DNA from: Zarea fungicola
Taxonomy: Eukaryota; Ascomycota; Sordariomycetes; Hypocreales; Cordycipitaceae
Direction: 5' to 3'
DNA length: 64,000 bases
Assembly: GCA_900169235.1 (NCBI GenBank)
Contig: FWCC01000175.1
Location: forward strand, 746 to 64,745
In this document: positions 10,848 to 21,894 of the stretch, in pieces
Layout of the letters: each line of letters starts with the position of its first letter
Numbering within the stretch: the first letter of the stretch is position 1
Made by a program: the position numbers and the translations under genes
Notes under the pieces: model-generated
The model's database searches: none
What the model was told of the DNA's origin: nothing
What the model saw: the letters and a program-made list of their open reading frames with translations, nothing else

Positions 10848-11897
10848 AACGTCGAATTACAAAGAAGGACTCAAAAAAAATTACAGAATACAGTTTGTCA
10901 TACTTGACATATCGTTTAGATATAAAGCCGGATTTCTCAGTTGTGAAAGGAATGAGGGAAAGGCGCCCCCGCAAATTGTTCCAGTCACTTATCATATGCA
11001 TACTTTAGTGGGCAAGCAGTAAATCCCAGGTGGAAAATGCCCAGCCATTAGGTCGAAGCGGGTCTGTTTCTGCCTGAAATGCGGTGACTTATTTTATTTC
11101 TCCCTTGTACATATGGTATCGCTGCCTTGGAAGTTGTAGCTGTGTTCCAGATACTCGATTCCAGTGAGTGTCAACCGGCCAGCCAGCCAGCCAGCCGGTG
11201 CGGCCAACAGTCAAGCTTCACATGTTGCCAAGTCAAGTTCTCAATTCAAGTCCAAGGTCGTCAATCAATGAACCGAGTTAAAGGGCAGTCAGGTCGTCAT
11301 CGTCTGTTTCTGTCGCATCAAGCGGGCGTGCCAGCTGTCATACACTGCCCCTCCACCGGTGGGACATTCTTTACTGATTTATTACGATGTGAAGCCGAGT
11401 TAGAAAAAGCTGCAGTCATTTCATTATTTCATTATTTCATGTCGGTACACTTTATAATGCAGGGTGGGTAAAGTGACATGTCGTATAGTAAACAGCCGGT
11501 GTCGATAAGTTGCCGACTTTTGCCGGCCATCTGCCCAGCCCTCCATCGTTTTCTTGTTTATTGTAATTTTTAACGCCTGGCATATCCTATTTGTGACAAA
11601 GTCCCGATATGGCTTGGGGACTTTCTTTTCTTGCATCGGGAGAGGAGGTTGGCATCGGTGTGGTTGAATCTTTCGTGAGATGCGGCCAAGTCGCCACTCG
11701 GGCGAATTACCCAAACGAGCTGTAAACGACATGCCACGGAATCGGTCCTGGGCCAGCTCTGTCTTGTATAGTTGTAATTTCGTTTTCTTCTCGCTCTGTG
11801 GTTTCATGCGTGCGGCAATCAAAACGCCCCGTATCTTTACTATCCTATCTACGTAGCCCTACTTGGCGGTTGTGCAGGTTAGCCAAGCGAACAGGCC
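10848..11897. other. divergent intergenic region, hydrolase and BVMO promoters
   Basis: About 1 kb between two divergent starts. It contains a (CCAG)n-type repeat near 11179-11198 and purine/pyrimidine-rich tracts. I see no credible ORF. Coregulation of the two genes from this region is possible but unproven. Confidence 0.5.
11179..11198. repeat. CCAG tetranucleotide microsatellite
   Basis: Five tandem CCAG-like units between the divergent hydrolase and BVMO genes, ending in CCGG. Confidence 0.7.
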
Positions 11898-13871
11898 ATG
11901 TCGTCCAACATTTCTGCCCATCAGACCTATGCGGAGGAAGCGCAGAAACGCCTGCGCTCCGACGGTCTCCTCCAGTTTCAAGCTTTAGCTGACAGCAGCT
12001 CGGCGCGCATGCGCCGCCTTGCCGACAATGTCTGGGCCGACCAGCCTCAACCCGCAGAGACTGCGACGTCAGCTATAGAGCCCGGTAACCGAGTCAAGTT
12101 CATGCTTGTGGGCGCCGGGATTGGTGGCCTTGTTAGTGCTGTGCGCCTCATCCTAGCTGGCTTCCCCAAGGAGAGCATTCGCCTTGTCGAGTCAGCGGGA
12201 GGCGTGGGTGGGACGTGGTACTGGAACAGATACCCGGGTCTGTATTGCAATGTCGAAAGCTACGTGTACATGCCTCTTCTCGAGGAGATGGGCTACGTCC
12301 CGTCGCAAAAGTATGTCTCTGGAATTGAGATTCGCCAATACCTGCGCAAGGTTGTGGAAAAGTACGAGCTTCAGGATAATATCTGCTTCCGGACCAAGGT
12401 GGACAGCCTGCAATGGGACGAGCAAGGCCGCGCCTGGAAGGCAGACTTGAGCACTACCCAAGAGTCGAGTTGCGCAGGAGACGAGCCTGTGGCCAATCAT
12501 TGGAAGGCAGAAGCCGAGTTTGTCATCCTGACGGCTGGCTACTTGACTAAGCCTCAGGTGCCGAAGCTGGGTGACGCCGGCATGGATGGGTTCAAGGGTG
12601 ACATGTTCCACACTGCGAGATGGGACTACAACGTGACTGGCGGATCTTCTGAGCAAGTCTTCCCAGAGCTAGACAAGCTACGAGACAAGAGAGTTGGTGT
12701 CCTCGGCACTGGAGCGACGGCGGTCCAGGTCGTGCCTTGTCTGGCGAAATACGCCAAGGAGCTCTATGTGTTCCAGCGCACCCCGAGCGCGGTGTACAGC
12801 CGAGGCCAAAAAGACACAGACGCAGCGAACTGGAAAGACCATGTTGCCAATGCCGCAAACTGGCAGAGTAAGCGCATGGAGAACATGGACAAGATCATGA
12901 GCAGGAGCGAAGAGCCGGGATTGGTAGACCTGGTCAACGACGAATGGACCAAGCTGCCAGCCTACGCCGCGCTCGTCGGCGACACTGAATGGGCGGCAGC
13001 GACGCCGGACAGGATCCCAGATCTCACGAGACACTACATGGCACTGGACGCGGAGCACAGCGCCCGGTTGCGCGCAAGGGTGGCCGATGCAGTCAAGGAT
13101 AAAACAACAGCCGACGCCCTCACCCCGTGGTACCCCGCCTGGTGCAAGCCGGCCACATTCAGCGACACGTACCTCAAGACATTCAACGAGCCCCACGTCC
13201 ACCTCGTTGACACGGCCGGCCGCGGCATTGATAAAGTCACAGCCACGGGCGTCGTAGCGCAGGACACGGAATATAGAATCGACATCCTCGTCCTCGCGAC
13301 GGGGTACATATCCCCGGCAATAAGCCGCGGCGACCCCAGCGTCCGCGCCGGCGTCCGAGTCGTCGGCCGCGAGGGCAAGACCATCAGCGAGAAGTGGGAG
13401 TCGGGCGGCGGCATGGCGACGCTGCACGGCGTCGCCACGAGCGGGTTTCCGAACCTCTTCTGGCTGGGCGTGTCGCAGGGCCCGGCGTCGGTGAACACGG
13501 CGCACGTCATCGACGCGCAGGCCCGGCACATTGCATACATTTTACAGACCGCGCATAAACGGAGCAGCGGCCAGAGCGGCGTGGTAGTCCAAGTTGAGAG
13601 CGAGGCAGAAGAGGCGTGGAGTATGCGTCTCCTAGGCGGAGCGGCGCGCTGGGCCGTCTTGTCGGCGTGCACGCCGGGGTATCTGAACAACGAAGGGTTT
13701 GGGCTGAGGATGGCGCGGGGGTTGGTGGAGGCGCCGAGCCGGGAGGAGATGATGAAGATGGCGAGGACAGCGCCGTGGGCGGCGGGCATGCCGGCGTTAT
13801 TGGAGGAGTTGGCGCGATGGAGGGACGAGGGCAGTCTTGACGGATATCATGTAGACAGTCTTGGCATCTGA
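11898..13871 (+). CDS. Baeyer-Villiger-type flavin monooxygenase
   Basis: Class B FAD/NADPH monooxygenase that inserts oxygen next to a ketone (or N/S oxidation). Single exon, 657 residues. It has the first Rossmann motif VGAGIGGL near residue 73, then GGTWYWNRYPG and YVYMP typical of BVMOs. The family fingerprint FxGxxxHTxxWD is present as FKGDMFHTARWD from residue 232, followed by the second nucleotide-binding motif LGTGATAV. The N-terminal extension (about 55 residues) is charged and helical, as in cyclopentadecanone/steroid-type BVMOs. The substrate cannot be stated. It is divergently transcribed from an alpha/beta hydrolase and sits two genes from a P450, an arrangement that fits ketone oxidation followed by ester cleavage. 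Confidence 0.92.
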   Translation: MSSNISAHQTYAEEAQKRLRSDGLLQFQALADSSSARMRRLADNVWADQPQPAETATSAIEPGNRVKFMLVGAGIGGLVSAVRLILAGFPKESIRLVESAGGVGGTWYWNRYPGLYCNVESYVYMPLLEEMGYVPSQKYVSGIEIRQYLRKVVEKYELQDNICFRTKVDSLQWDEQGRAWKADLSTTQESSCAGDEPVANHWKAEAEFVILTAGYLTKPQVPKLGDAGMDGFKGDMFHTARWDYNVTGGSSEQVFPELDKLRDKRVGVLGTGATAVQVVPCLAKYAKELYVFQRTPSAVYSRGQKDTDAANWKDHVANAANWQSKRMENMDKIMSRSEEPGLVDLVNDEWTKLPAYAALVGDTEWAAATPDRIPDLTRHYMALDAEHSARLRARVADAVKDKTTADALTPWYPAWCKPATFSDTYLKTFNEPHVHLVDTAGRGIDKVTATGVVAQDTEYRIDILVLATGYISPAISRGDPSVRAGVRVVGREGKTISEKWESGGGMATLHGVATSGFPNLFWLGVSQGPASVNTAHVIDAQARHIAYILQTAHKRSSGQSGVVVQVESEAEEAWSMRLLGGAARWAVLSACTPGYLNNEGFGLRMARGLVEAPSREEMMKMARTAPWAAGMPALLEELARWRDEGSLDGYHVDSLGI

Positions 13872-13952
13872 CCTTTCGGACGCATACCTTGATTGGTACC
13901 GCTCGTACGCCTGTTTTTTACAAGAGCCTAAAAGTAGTACATAGAAAGGCGC

Positions 13953-13958
13953 AATAAA
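13953..13958 (+). terminator. probable poly(A) signal of BVMO gene
   Basis: AATAAA about 80 nt after the BVMO stop codon, in an AT-rich downstream region. Confidence 0.4.
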
Positions 13959-16506
13959 AGAATACTAGGTATAGATGGGTATAACGGTTAAAAGGAAAAC
14001 TGTAGCTAACCTTGGTAACGATAAGGGGTATAAAAAGAGGAGGAAATTCCTTTTTTATAGTTATTATTATAAGGCAAATGCTAATAAATTCCTCTTAGTT
14101 AAATCGACTCCTTTACGCAAAATTTCTCTCAAATGTGACTGGCTTTAGGTTGACTATAGCTGCTTGTATAATTCACAAGATTAGGCGGCGGTATGAGATG
14201 CGATTGAAGTTGAGTGAGTAAATGGCGATACCCTCTAGACAACATTTTTGGATTTTTTTGGGTAAATTCGCAGGCTTAATGTATAATGTAAAGTTTCAAG
14301 GCTGATGAGAATACAGCAAAATAAAGGCAACTTGGAGAACTTGACAGTAAAATTACTGCCCTGTTATGGTGTGGCTCGAGGGCTGCTAGTTGCGGTCGTG
14401 TGGCTTTTATCCTGAAGATTCTGCCACTGTTTAAATCCTCAAAAACAACGTCGGTGCCGTTCAAATATAATATTTCCTTCAGTCATGGGAATTCCGAGTT
14501 TCAATGACATATTAGAGTAATAATATAGATGTAGCAAAAATGCCACCTAGATCAAATTCCCGCGGCCAAGATTCCATCGTCGCACCTTTCCTACCCTACA
14601 TGGAAGCTGTCCATAGACTTGGGCACAGAATATCAATACGTATACGTCTTCGTGCATAAAGAGTTCTTTCTTTGTTCCATTTAACAAACTAGCCGGGTAT
14701 ATTGGCCAAGATGGGTCACGCATAAGCAAAATTTGTCTGCTCATCATCTAAAGCTACCCACTTCCCCCATCCATACCCCCATCCAGCTTGCCTGGGTGCC
14801 GAGAGCAGCGCCTTGCGTCGGGTCTATATCGTCCCTGCATCTCATTATATGCCGATCCGGCACGTGTGAGTTTAGCGTCTGGCTTTCCTATTTCAATGGA
14901 TTTCTGATACACGGCTCGACTCTGATAGGTGGTGCTCTTATGGCCGACCCAATATCAATGTACGCTATTGCCCACGAGTAGAATTCAAAAACCCGTAATC
15001 TGAACTCCATGATGCCGTGTGAAGTCGTAGCTGTGTCTCATCTGCAAATCTTGGATGTAATGTTGCACTGTAAACCTGTGACAGCGGCAATCTTGATACA
15101 CGGTACTAAAAAAGTCGTGACGAGAGCAGAATCATGGACGGGGGAACGGATGGTACGGGCAACCGGCACTCCATCTTATCACAAGGCAGATTTTACTGCC
15201 AAGAGACACTCGCAGCGAGACGAGAATCCTTACGGAGTTGCTTTGATCTCTGGAGAGCTTCATATCCCCTTGGCAGAAATGGATCGTGAATTCATTTCCC
15301 CGTCCCACGTAAACATAATGTTCCTTGGGGGCCAGAACAGAAGTGAACCTTGTTGTCCCATAGACGCTGATGGGGGCCAGTGCACGCATTCCAATACTCA
15401 AATTACCGTCGGCAAGGCCGCAATCAGCCAACAATACGACCAACTCCTGAAAAAAAAAAAAGGGTTGGTATTTTGACAGAGCCCACGCAAGACAAGACAA
15501 GACGGGGGGCGACTCCCACGTAGGCGCATTCCGCTCCATCGTGCATTGGCTTCCCGATTTATCAGTGGAGTGGAGATGGCTCTCGCTCTATTGATGCCCT
15601 GATTCGGATGGCATGTATTTTTTTTTTGGGGTAGAATGATGCATCATGCGCGTCAAGCGGTTCTCTCGGATGAAACCTCGCGGACGACAAACATGTAGAT
15701 CTAGTAGTCAGGGTTGGGGCGTAACGATCCGGGGATACGGAAGTTGGGTGATGATGAATCATAACAATTTCCCATGATTGGCCCATGATTGACCCAATTA
15801 CGCATGTTTGAAAGGGCGGTCGGTATGAGAGTCATGATTTGGGGAGAGAGTACTGAGTGGCTTTTTCTTGTGAGTCGGGTCGTCTAAGCTAGCCGAATGC
15901 AACATCAAGGCGGCAGCGGATAAAGATTGCGACCGTTGCATCTCTAATATAGCATTATCAAGCTACTTGTTCCCTTGTTCAGTTTCATGTTTGCAGGTTG
16001 TTACTACCCAGTACTGCTTGTAAGACTTATTGGTGTGCTTGGTGTGCCAAGGAGGTGCGTGAGCTGGTACCCCCTCAGATTGGCTGGGTGGGGGAACGGG
16101 GGGACGTTACAGTCTGATGCGGGGTTGGGATATACCCCAAGTAATGTATGTGTCTGGGGTACCATTATCATAAAGTGCATAAAGCTTGCATGGGATTTGC
16201 TAGAGGATTTGCCTGTGGAGGTGTGAGAGCACATGCACCAACCAGAGCTTGGGAGACGAAATTCTCTATCGGGGAGAGCTGGGGGAATAAATGTACGTGG
16301 GGGTAAGGGAGCTGTCAAAGGTGTACGGAGTTTGTAAGGCGTAGAATGTGGTTCAGTTTGTCCACAATCGGTTCCATTTCAGTGGCGGCGGACGCGGGTG
16401 TAAGAGGAGGCGACCGGCAGTGTAGCCATATCGCCGTGTTGCTGGTGCATTCCCGTATAGTGAATTTGGCAGAGACTGGCTTGAAGCCCTCTAGGCTTGG
16501 CGGGCA

Positions 16507-16553
16507 GGATGGCTGGATGGCTGGATGGTTGGCTGACTGGCTGGCTGGGTGGT
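16507..16553. repeat. GGCT/GGAT-type tetranucleotide repeat
   Basis: Imperfect tandem GGAT, GGCT, GACT units over about 47 nt. A minus-strand ORF reading through it encodes Pro/Ser/Gln repeats and is not taken as a gene. Confidence 0.65.
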
Positions 16554-17830
16554 TGTGGGAGTTTGTGTGGAAGGGCGTTGTCTTGTATGGTGTCTGGGTG
16601 GGGGAATGGCGCGTGGTTGGCTTTTGGAGAAGTCAAATAGTTGGGTTTGTGGGGGGACGAAGGCGCCGCCCGTGTTGTGCAGCGAGCATCGCGAGGGACT
16701 ACCTACTAGTACCGTAGAATTCTAAATTTAGGCAGGGGATGCATTACCGCCAACGGCAATTTTTTAAATGATTTTTAATATAGTCTATTTGATGGATAAA
16801 GACGGGCCAAGGTTCGGGCAGACAGACTGACATGACTACAGCCTCCAACCAGCACCCACAGTGAAGCGCACCCAAGGAAGCGCAAGTGCGGGTGTCGACG
16901 GCTCCGGCACTTGAGATTCTAGCTCCATAGAACCGGTTTAACGCAAGCCACAAACCTTGTTACATGTGCAACACAAATGACAATTCTCGCAGCGTCTGGT
17001 GGTTCTGGTTTAGCAGATTTTTTTAGTGGGTTCTGGCTTTGGTGCGGGGTCGACAGGCCCGTAAAGGCGCTGCAAGTTGACTCGCCAGGGGGAGTCTAGC
17101 GAGCAGTCCAGCGGGCAGTCCAGCGGCCAGGGGGTCCAGCCCAGCGGTCACAGGGGTTCTAGTCCGACCCCCACGGAGCGCCTTGGTAGCTGGCAAGCTG
17201 GCACGCTGGCACGGATGGACAAGATAAAGAAACGACGAGAGGGAGGCTAGTTTAATGATGGCAATGATATGGCATGGATAGTCAAGATAGACAAGATGGT
17301 CAGATAGTCAGATAGTCGAGATAGGCAACATGGTCGTAATGCGCCAAGACTCATATGGTGGGTGGGAGTGGATGTACTTGTCAAGACCTCAACGACACTC
17401 TACAAAACTGCAATAAAACTGAATAAACTGAATAAACTAGAAAAAAAAAAGGCCAGAATAAATCTCCGCATCACACGAGGACAATCCAATTCAAGCCTTC
17501 CCCACACTCTCCCCAGCTCCCAGCTCCCCAGCATATCAGTAACTGCCTTTTCTCCGCGTGGGGGTCAAACTCCCTCGTCCTTTTGTGGGGGAACCATGGG
17601 GACCCCAGCCAGTCGGTCCGCCGCATGTCACAGCGACGGACAAGAGTCATTAACTTTTTGCGGTCTAGACAAACTAAACCGGGTTCCTGTTTTACCTTTT
17701 TTGTTTTGTCTTAAAGATCCTCGACATTTCCTCTTTTTGTTAGCTTCTTGTACTCCTCAGTTGCCTTTCTACCTCGTCATCCTGGCCACGTCCTTGAACA
17801 CCAGTGACAAAAGACAAGACAACCACAACC

Positions 17831-19600
17831 ATGGGCAAGACAGACGAGCTTCAGCCTGAGCTGCAGCAGGTCAACACCGCCAACGATGAGCGGCCCTCCT
17901 TTGACAAGGCCAATGCCGACATTCGCGAGGTTCAGGGCAATGCCAACTTTCACGAGACCGTCACCGGCGCCCCGCTGAACCCTTGGTCCAGGACGAGCAT
18001 CCAGCTCTACCTTATCCTGCTGGTTGCCGCCCTCAATGCCACGGCCTCGGGCTTTGATGGTGTATGTTGAAGCACCTCACTGTTTGATGTAGCATCAACT
18101 AACAAATGTAGTCCATTTTCGGTTCCATCAATGGCATGCCTCAGTATCAAAAGTACTTTCACCACACCGAACTCGGATCTGCTACCGGAATGTAAGTGAC
18201 GAGGAACCAGGAACCATTTGATGGCCTGTTGGACTTTGACTGACAATTTCAGCATCTTCATGATTTACACAATCGGCAACATGGTCGGCTCCCTCTTCAC
18301 CGGTCCCATCTGCGATCAATTCGGCCGCCGCATCGGCATGATGACCGGCTCCGTCCTCATCATGGCCGGCGCCGCCATCCAGACCGCCGCCCGCACCGAC
18401 GCCTACCTCCTCGGCGGCCGATTCGTCCTCGGCTTCGGCGTCGCCATCGGCACCTCCTCTGCTCCCACCTACGCCCTCGAGCTCTCCCCGCCCCAGTGGC
18501 GCGCCCGTGTCGTCGGCTACTACAACACCTTCTTCTACACCGGCGCCATCCTCGCCACCGGTGTCGTCTACGCCTCCGGCAACACCGAGGGCACAAAGGC
18601 TTTCCGCATCCCCCTCGGCCTCCAGCTCATCCCTCCGCTGTTCATCTTTACCGGTGCCATCTTCATCCCCGAATCCCCTCGCTGGCTCACCATGTGGGGC
18701 AAGAAGGAGGAGGCCGCCCGCATCCTGGCCAAGTATCACGGCGGCGGCGACATGAACCACCCCATGGTCCAGCTCGAGCTCCGCGAGTTCGAGGCCGGCA
18801 TCGAGCTCCAGAAGCGCTCCTCCATCTTTGACTACCGCGGCCTGCTCACCACCCACAACGCCCGCTGGCGCTTCACCATGATGGCCTTCATGTCCATCTT
18901 TGCCCAGCTGTCCGGAAACTCGGTCCTCACCTACTACCTCCCCTCCATGTACAAGATTCTCGGCGTCAAGACCCCGCAGCGCCGCCTCCTCCTGACTTTC
19001 GCCAACACCATCGTGTCCGCGACGGGCGCCGTCGTCGGCTCCGCCACCAACGACGCCATGGGCCGCCGCACCAAGCTCTGGATCGGCAGCATCCTCTTGG
19101 CCGGCCTCTTTGCCGGCGTCGCCGGCTTCTCCAGCGCCTTTGAGGGCCACCGCACCGACGTCAGCGCCAGCCTCACCAACGGCGGCATCGCCTTCATCTT
19201 CCTCTTTGGCTGCGTCTACTCCTTCACCTACACTCCCCTCACTGCCACCTACTGCGCCGAGGTCCTCTCCACCCCCATGCGCGCCAAGGGCATGGGCATC
19301 CACGTCATCCTCTCCAACTGCGCCAACCTCTACAACACCTACGTTACGGCGGTCGCCCTCGAGGCCATTGATTTCCGCTACTACTTTGTCTTTGTCGGCC
19401 TCAATCTGATTTACGCCGCCGTCTGGTTCTTCCTCGGCGTCGAGACGCGAGGACGCACCCTCGAGGAGATGGAGGACGTCTTTGACGCAAAGTTTCCCCC
19501 TCGCGCGGCCCTGCAAAAGTCCGTCATGGTCAAGCAGAGCAACGGCAAGCTGGCGGATATCAGCGCCGTGGCCGGTGGCGATGCCGAGCGCCAGGCATAA
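17831..19600 (+). CDS. MFS sugar transporter (lactose permease / hexose transporter type)
   Basis: Twelve-TM plasma-membrane sugar:proton symporter, by family. Exons 17831-18061, 18112-18191 and 18253-19600 give 552 residues. Evidence: FDGSIFGSINGMPQYQKYF in the first loop after TM1; the DxxGRR loop as CDQFGRR; PESPRWL after TM6; GRRTKLW in the second half; and the C-terminal ETRGRTLEEME. Introns are 50 and 61 nt with GTATGT and GTAAGT donors. The N-terminal about 60 residues are soluble and charged. The coding strand is very GC-rich at third positions, which creates a 444-codon antisense open frame that is an artefact. The exact sugar is unknown. Confidence 0.92.
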
Positions 19601-20066
19601 GTTGCATAGAGAAGTTTTCTTTCAGATAGTGTAGTCTATTTTGGAGCGTATTTAATAAAAGAGCGTACATTTAAATAAAAAAGAAAAGAAAAGAAAAGTC
19701 TTTATCAATGCAAAGTTGCTGTAAATGACTACATATTGTGTCTAGTGTTTCAACAGACACACAATTAAACAATTAGAATTCAATTAGAGTACATGATTTC
19801 AAGAATGTTATTTTCGTTCTTCATTTAAATCTATAACACCATAAGGCTGCTGCGCCGCCTGCCTGATGAGGAAATCGCGGCGCGGACCCCTGTCGCCGAT
19901 TCACGCCTCCCACACGCGTAAAGTCGCGATCGGCCACCGGCAGCCTATGAGAGGCGCAGCATATCCAATGCGCATTTCTTTACGGAGTACTCAATCTATA
20001 CTTGACTCTGCATCTTTCACATCAGTGGCAAACACACAACTCTGCGAAAAACGTTTGCCGGATTAA
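19601..20066. other. intergenic, MutY promoter
   Basis: AT-rich 3' flank of the transporter gene, then GC-richer DNA with one TACGGAGTAC element at 19981-19990, about 76 nt before the MutY start. Confidence 0.5.
19654..19659 (+). terminator. probable poly(A) signal of sugar transporter gene
   Basis: AATAAA 54 nt after the stop codon, followed by a second AATAAA about 15 nt later. Confidence 0.4.
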
Positions 20067-21824
20067 ATGCGTGGCCAAACAAGAGTAGTCGCCCGGCGAC
20101 GGCCAGCCTCCCGCGCCGCCAGTCCATCCTCACCCGGCGCGTCGAGCGACTCAGACAGCCCATCGTCCCCCGCGCGGCCTGCCAAGCGCCGCAAGACAGC
20201 CTCGTCCTCGGGAAGCAAGGCCGACGTCTATCGCTCGCTGCTCGTCCACCACCAAACCTCCACCCTCACCTCATCGCCATCGCCATCATCATCATCATCA
20301 TCTCCAAAGCTGAGCCTGCCGCCCACGCGCTGCCACACGCTCGCCTACCACATCCCGCAGCTCCTCGACCCATCTCACGGCGCCGCCAGCCGCGCCGCCT
20401 TTCTATCATGGTTCGACTCCGTCAGCCAGACCCGCGCCATGCCCTGGCGAAAACCCTGGGTCGACCCGCGCTCTTTTGACTCTGAGGGTGAGCTGCGCGC
20501 CGCCCTCGAGAGGCGCGCGTACGAGGTCTGGATCAGCGAAATCATGCTGCAGCAGACGCGCGTCGCCGTCGTAATCGAGTACTGGAACGCGTGGATGACG
20601 CGGTGGCCCACGATCCACGACCTCGCGTCTGCCTCTGCCGACGACGTCCTCGCCGCCTGGCGCGGACTCGGCTACTACAGCCGCGCCACGCGCATCCACG
20701 AGGCCGCCAAGCTCGCCGTCGCCGACGCCACCATGCAAGGGCTCCTCCCGTCGTCGGCGGGGGAGCTGGCGGACAGGATCCCCGGCGTGGGGAGGTACAC
20801 GGCGGGGGCCATCTCGTGCATCGCGTTTGGGAGGCCGGCGCCCATGGTCGATGGGAACGTGCTGCGGGTGCTGAGCAGGCAGCTGGGCATCTACGGCAAC
20901 ATCAAGACGAGCAAAGCGGTCATTGACATGATTTGGGTGGCGGCGGAGCACCTCGTCAACGCCGTTGCCATGGACGGGGGGGAGGAGGAGAACAAGGATG
21001 CGGTGCCGGACGATACGAGGAGTGACAGGCCCGGTCGATGGGGCCAGGCGCTCATGGAGCTGGGCAGCACAGTCTGCGCGCCAAAGCCAAACTGCGCCGA
21101 GTGTCCCATCACATCAACCTGCCGTGCATACAACGAGGGTCTCGCCCTGAGCACGCAGCCATCCAAGAAGGACGCCGACGACGGCCTTCAAGATATGGAA
21201 GACCTGTGCATTGTGTGTGAGCCGTTTGATGAGACGGACGACATTGAGAACCAGCCCCCTGCCGCTGCTACTGTCGCTAAAAAGAGCGGCAAGCAAGCCA
21301 CGCTCTCTGCCTTCTTCACCAGAACCACACCAGCGAAAAAGTCGGACAAGCCAAAAGTCGACATGGAGGCCATTGTCAACCACGCCCGCAGGTTCCCCGT
21401 CAAGGTGGCCAAAAAGGCCGTCCGGGAAGAGGAGACGCTCGTGTGCGCCATTGTCCGCGCCGACGGCCGGTATCTGATCCACAAGCGGCCGGCCAAGGGC
21501 CTCCTGGCCGGGCTGTGGGAGTTTCCTAGCCTGACGCTCGACAGCCCCAAGGATCTCAAGGCGGGCCAGCGCAAGAAGCAGGCGCGGGACCACGTTGCCG
21601 GGGTCCTTGCCGGCGGAGATGTCGAGTACGTGGGCGACCTGGGGAGCGTGCCCTGGCTGTTTTCGCACATTAAGCTCACGATGCATGTGCACTTGTTCAG
21701 GATGACGGGCTCGGGGGATGTTGGTGTTGGTGGTGCTTCGGATGGACGGTGGTCGGACAATGTCGACGCGGAGTCCATGGGGACGGGCATGCGCAAGTGC
21801 TGGGATTTGGTCAAGGCTGCTTGA
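20067..21824 (+). CDS. MYH1: A/G-specific adenine DNA glycosylase (MutY homologue)
   Basis: Base-excision repair enzyme that removes adenine opposite 8-oxoguanine; nuclear and perhaps mitochondrial. One exon, 585 residues. The N-terminal about 85 residues are basic and Ser-rich. The HhH-GPD domain has catalytic Glu158 (EIMLQQTRVA) and catalytic Asp262 (MVDGNVLRV), with the hairpin GVGRYTAGAI. The [4Fe-4S] cluster Cys are C337, C343, C346 and C352, spaced CX5CX2CX5C, one residue tighter than the usual CX6CX2CX5C. A linker follows with QATLSAFF (residues 410-417), which matches a PCNA-binding PIP box. The C-terminal Nudix-like domain (about 450-585) is the 8-oxoG recognition module, with GLLAGLWEFPS. 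The symbol follows fission yeast usage and the assignment is by motif only. Confidence 0.93.
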   Translation: MRGQTRVVARRRPASRAASPSSPGASSDSDSPSSPARPAKRRKTASSSGSKADVYRSLLVHHQTSTLTSSPSPSSSSSSPKLSLPPTRCHTLAYHIPQLLDPSHGAASRAAFLSWFDSVSQTRAMPWRKPWVDPRSFDSEGELRAALERRAYEVWISEIMLQQTRVAVVIEYWNAWMTRWPTIHDLASASADDVLAAWRGLGYYSRATRIHEAAKLAVADATMQGLLPSSAGELADRIPGVGRYTAGAISCIAFGRPAPMVDGNVLRVLSRQLGIYGNIKTSKAVIDMIWVAAEHLVNAVAMDGGEEENKDAVPDDTRSDRPGRWGQALMELGSTVCAPKPNCAECPITSTCRAYNEGLALSTQPSKKDADDGLQDMEDLCIVCEPFDETDDIENQPPAAATVAKKSGKQATLSAFFTRTTPAKKSDKPKVDMEAIVNHARRFPVKVAKKAVREEETLVCAIVRADGRYLIHKRPAKGLLAGLWEFPSLTLDSPKDLKAGQRKKQARDHVAGVLAGGDVEYVGDLGSVPWLFSHIKLTMHVHLFRMTGSGDVGVGGASDGRWSDNVDAESMGTGMRKCWDLVKAA

Positions 21825-21894
21825 CTCTCATGTATTATGCATATTTGTATTATGTGTATTATTTTATTATTTTATTATTTTGTCATAGGCTTGG

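Larger units (their letters stand above)
13872..17830. other. 4-kb intergenic region without a credible gene
   Basis: The first 400 nt are AT-rich (TATA, TTATT and GGTATA runs), suggesting a degraded insertion, but no terminal repeats are seen. The middle holds only short ORFs. A GGCT/GGAT tetranucleotide run lies at 16507-16553, and near 17090-17160 there are several GTCCAGCGG/CAGTCCAGC copies. The last 400 nt form the sugar-transporter promoter and leader, with pyrimidine-rich tracts. Confidence 0.5.

Noticed and set aside
12678..13529. 283-codon antisense ORF over the BVMO
   Set aside because: Shadow of a GC-rich gene; Arg/Ala/Val-rich with no domain.
13950..14110. AT-rich stretch as a transposon remnant
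   Set aside because: No terminal repeats, target duplication or coding remnant visible.
18182..19516. 444-codon antisense ORF over the sugar transporter
   Set aside because: It is the mirror of a GC3-rich transporter, rich in Gly/Glu/Asp/Val without domains. The sense frame has complete MFS motifs.
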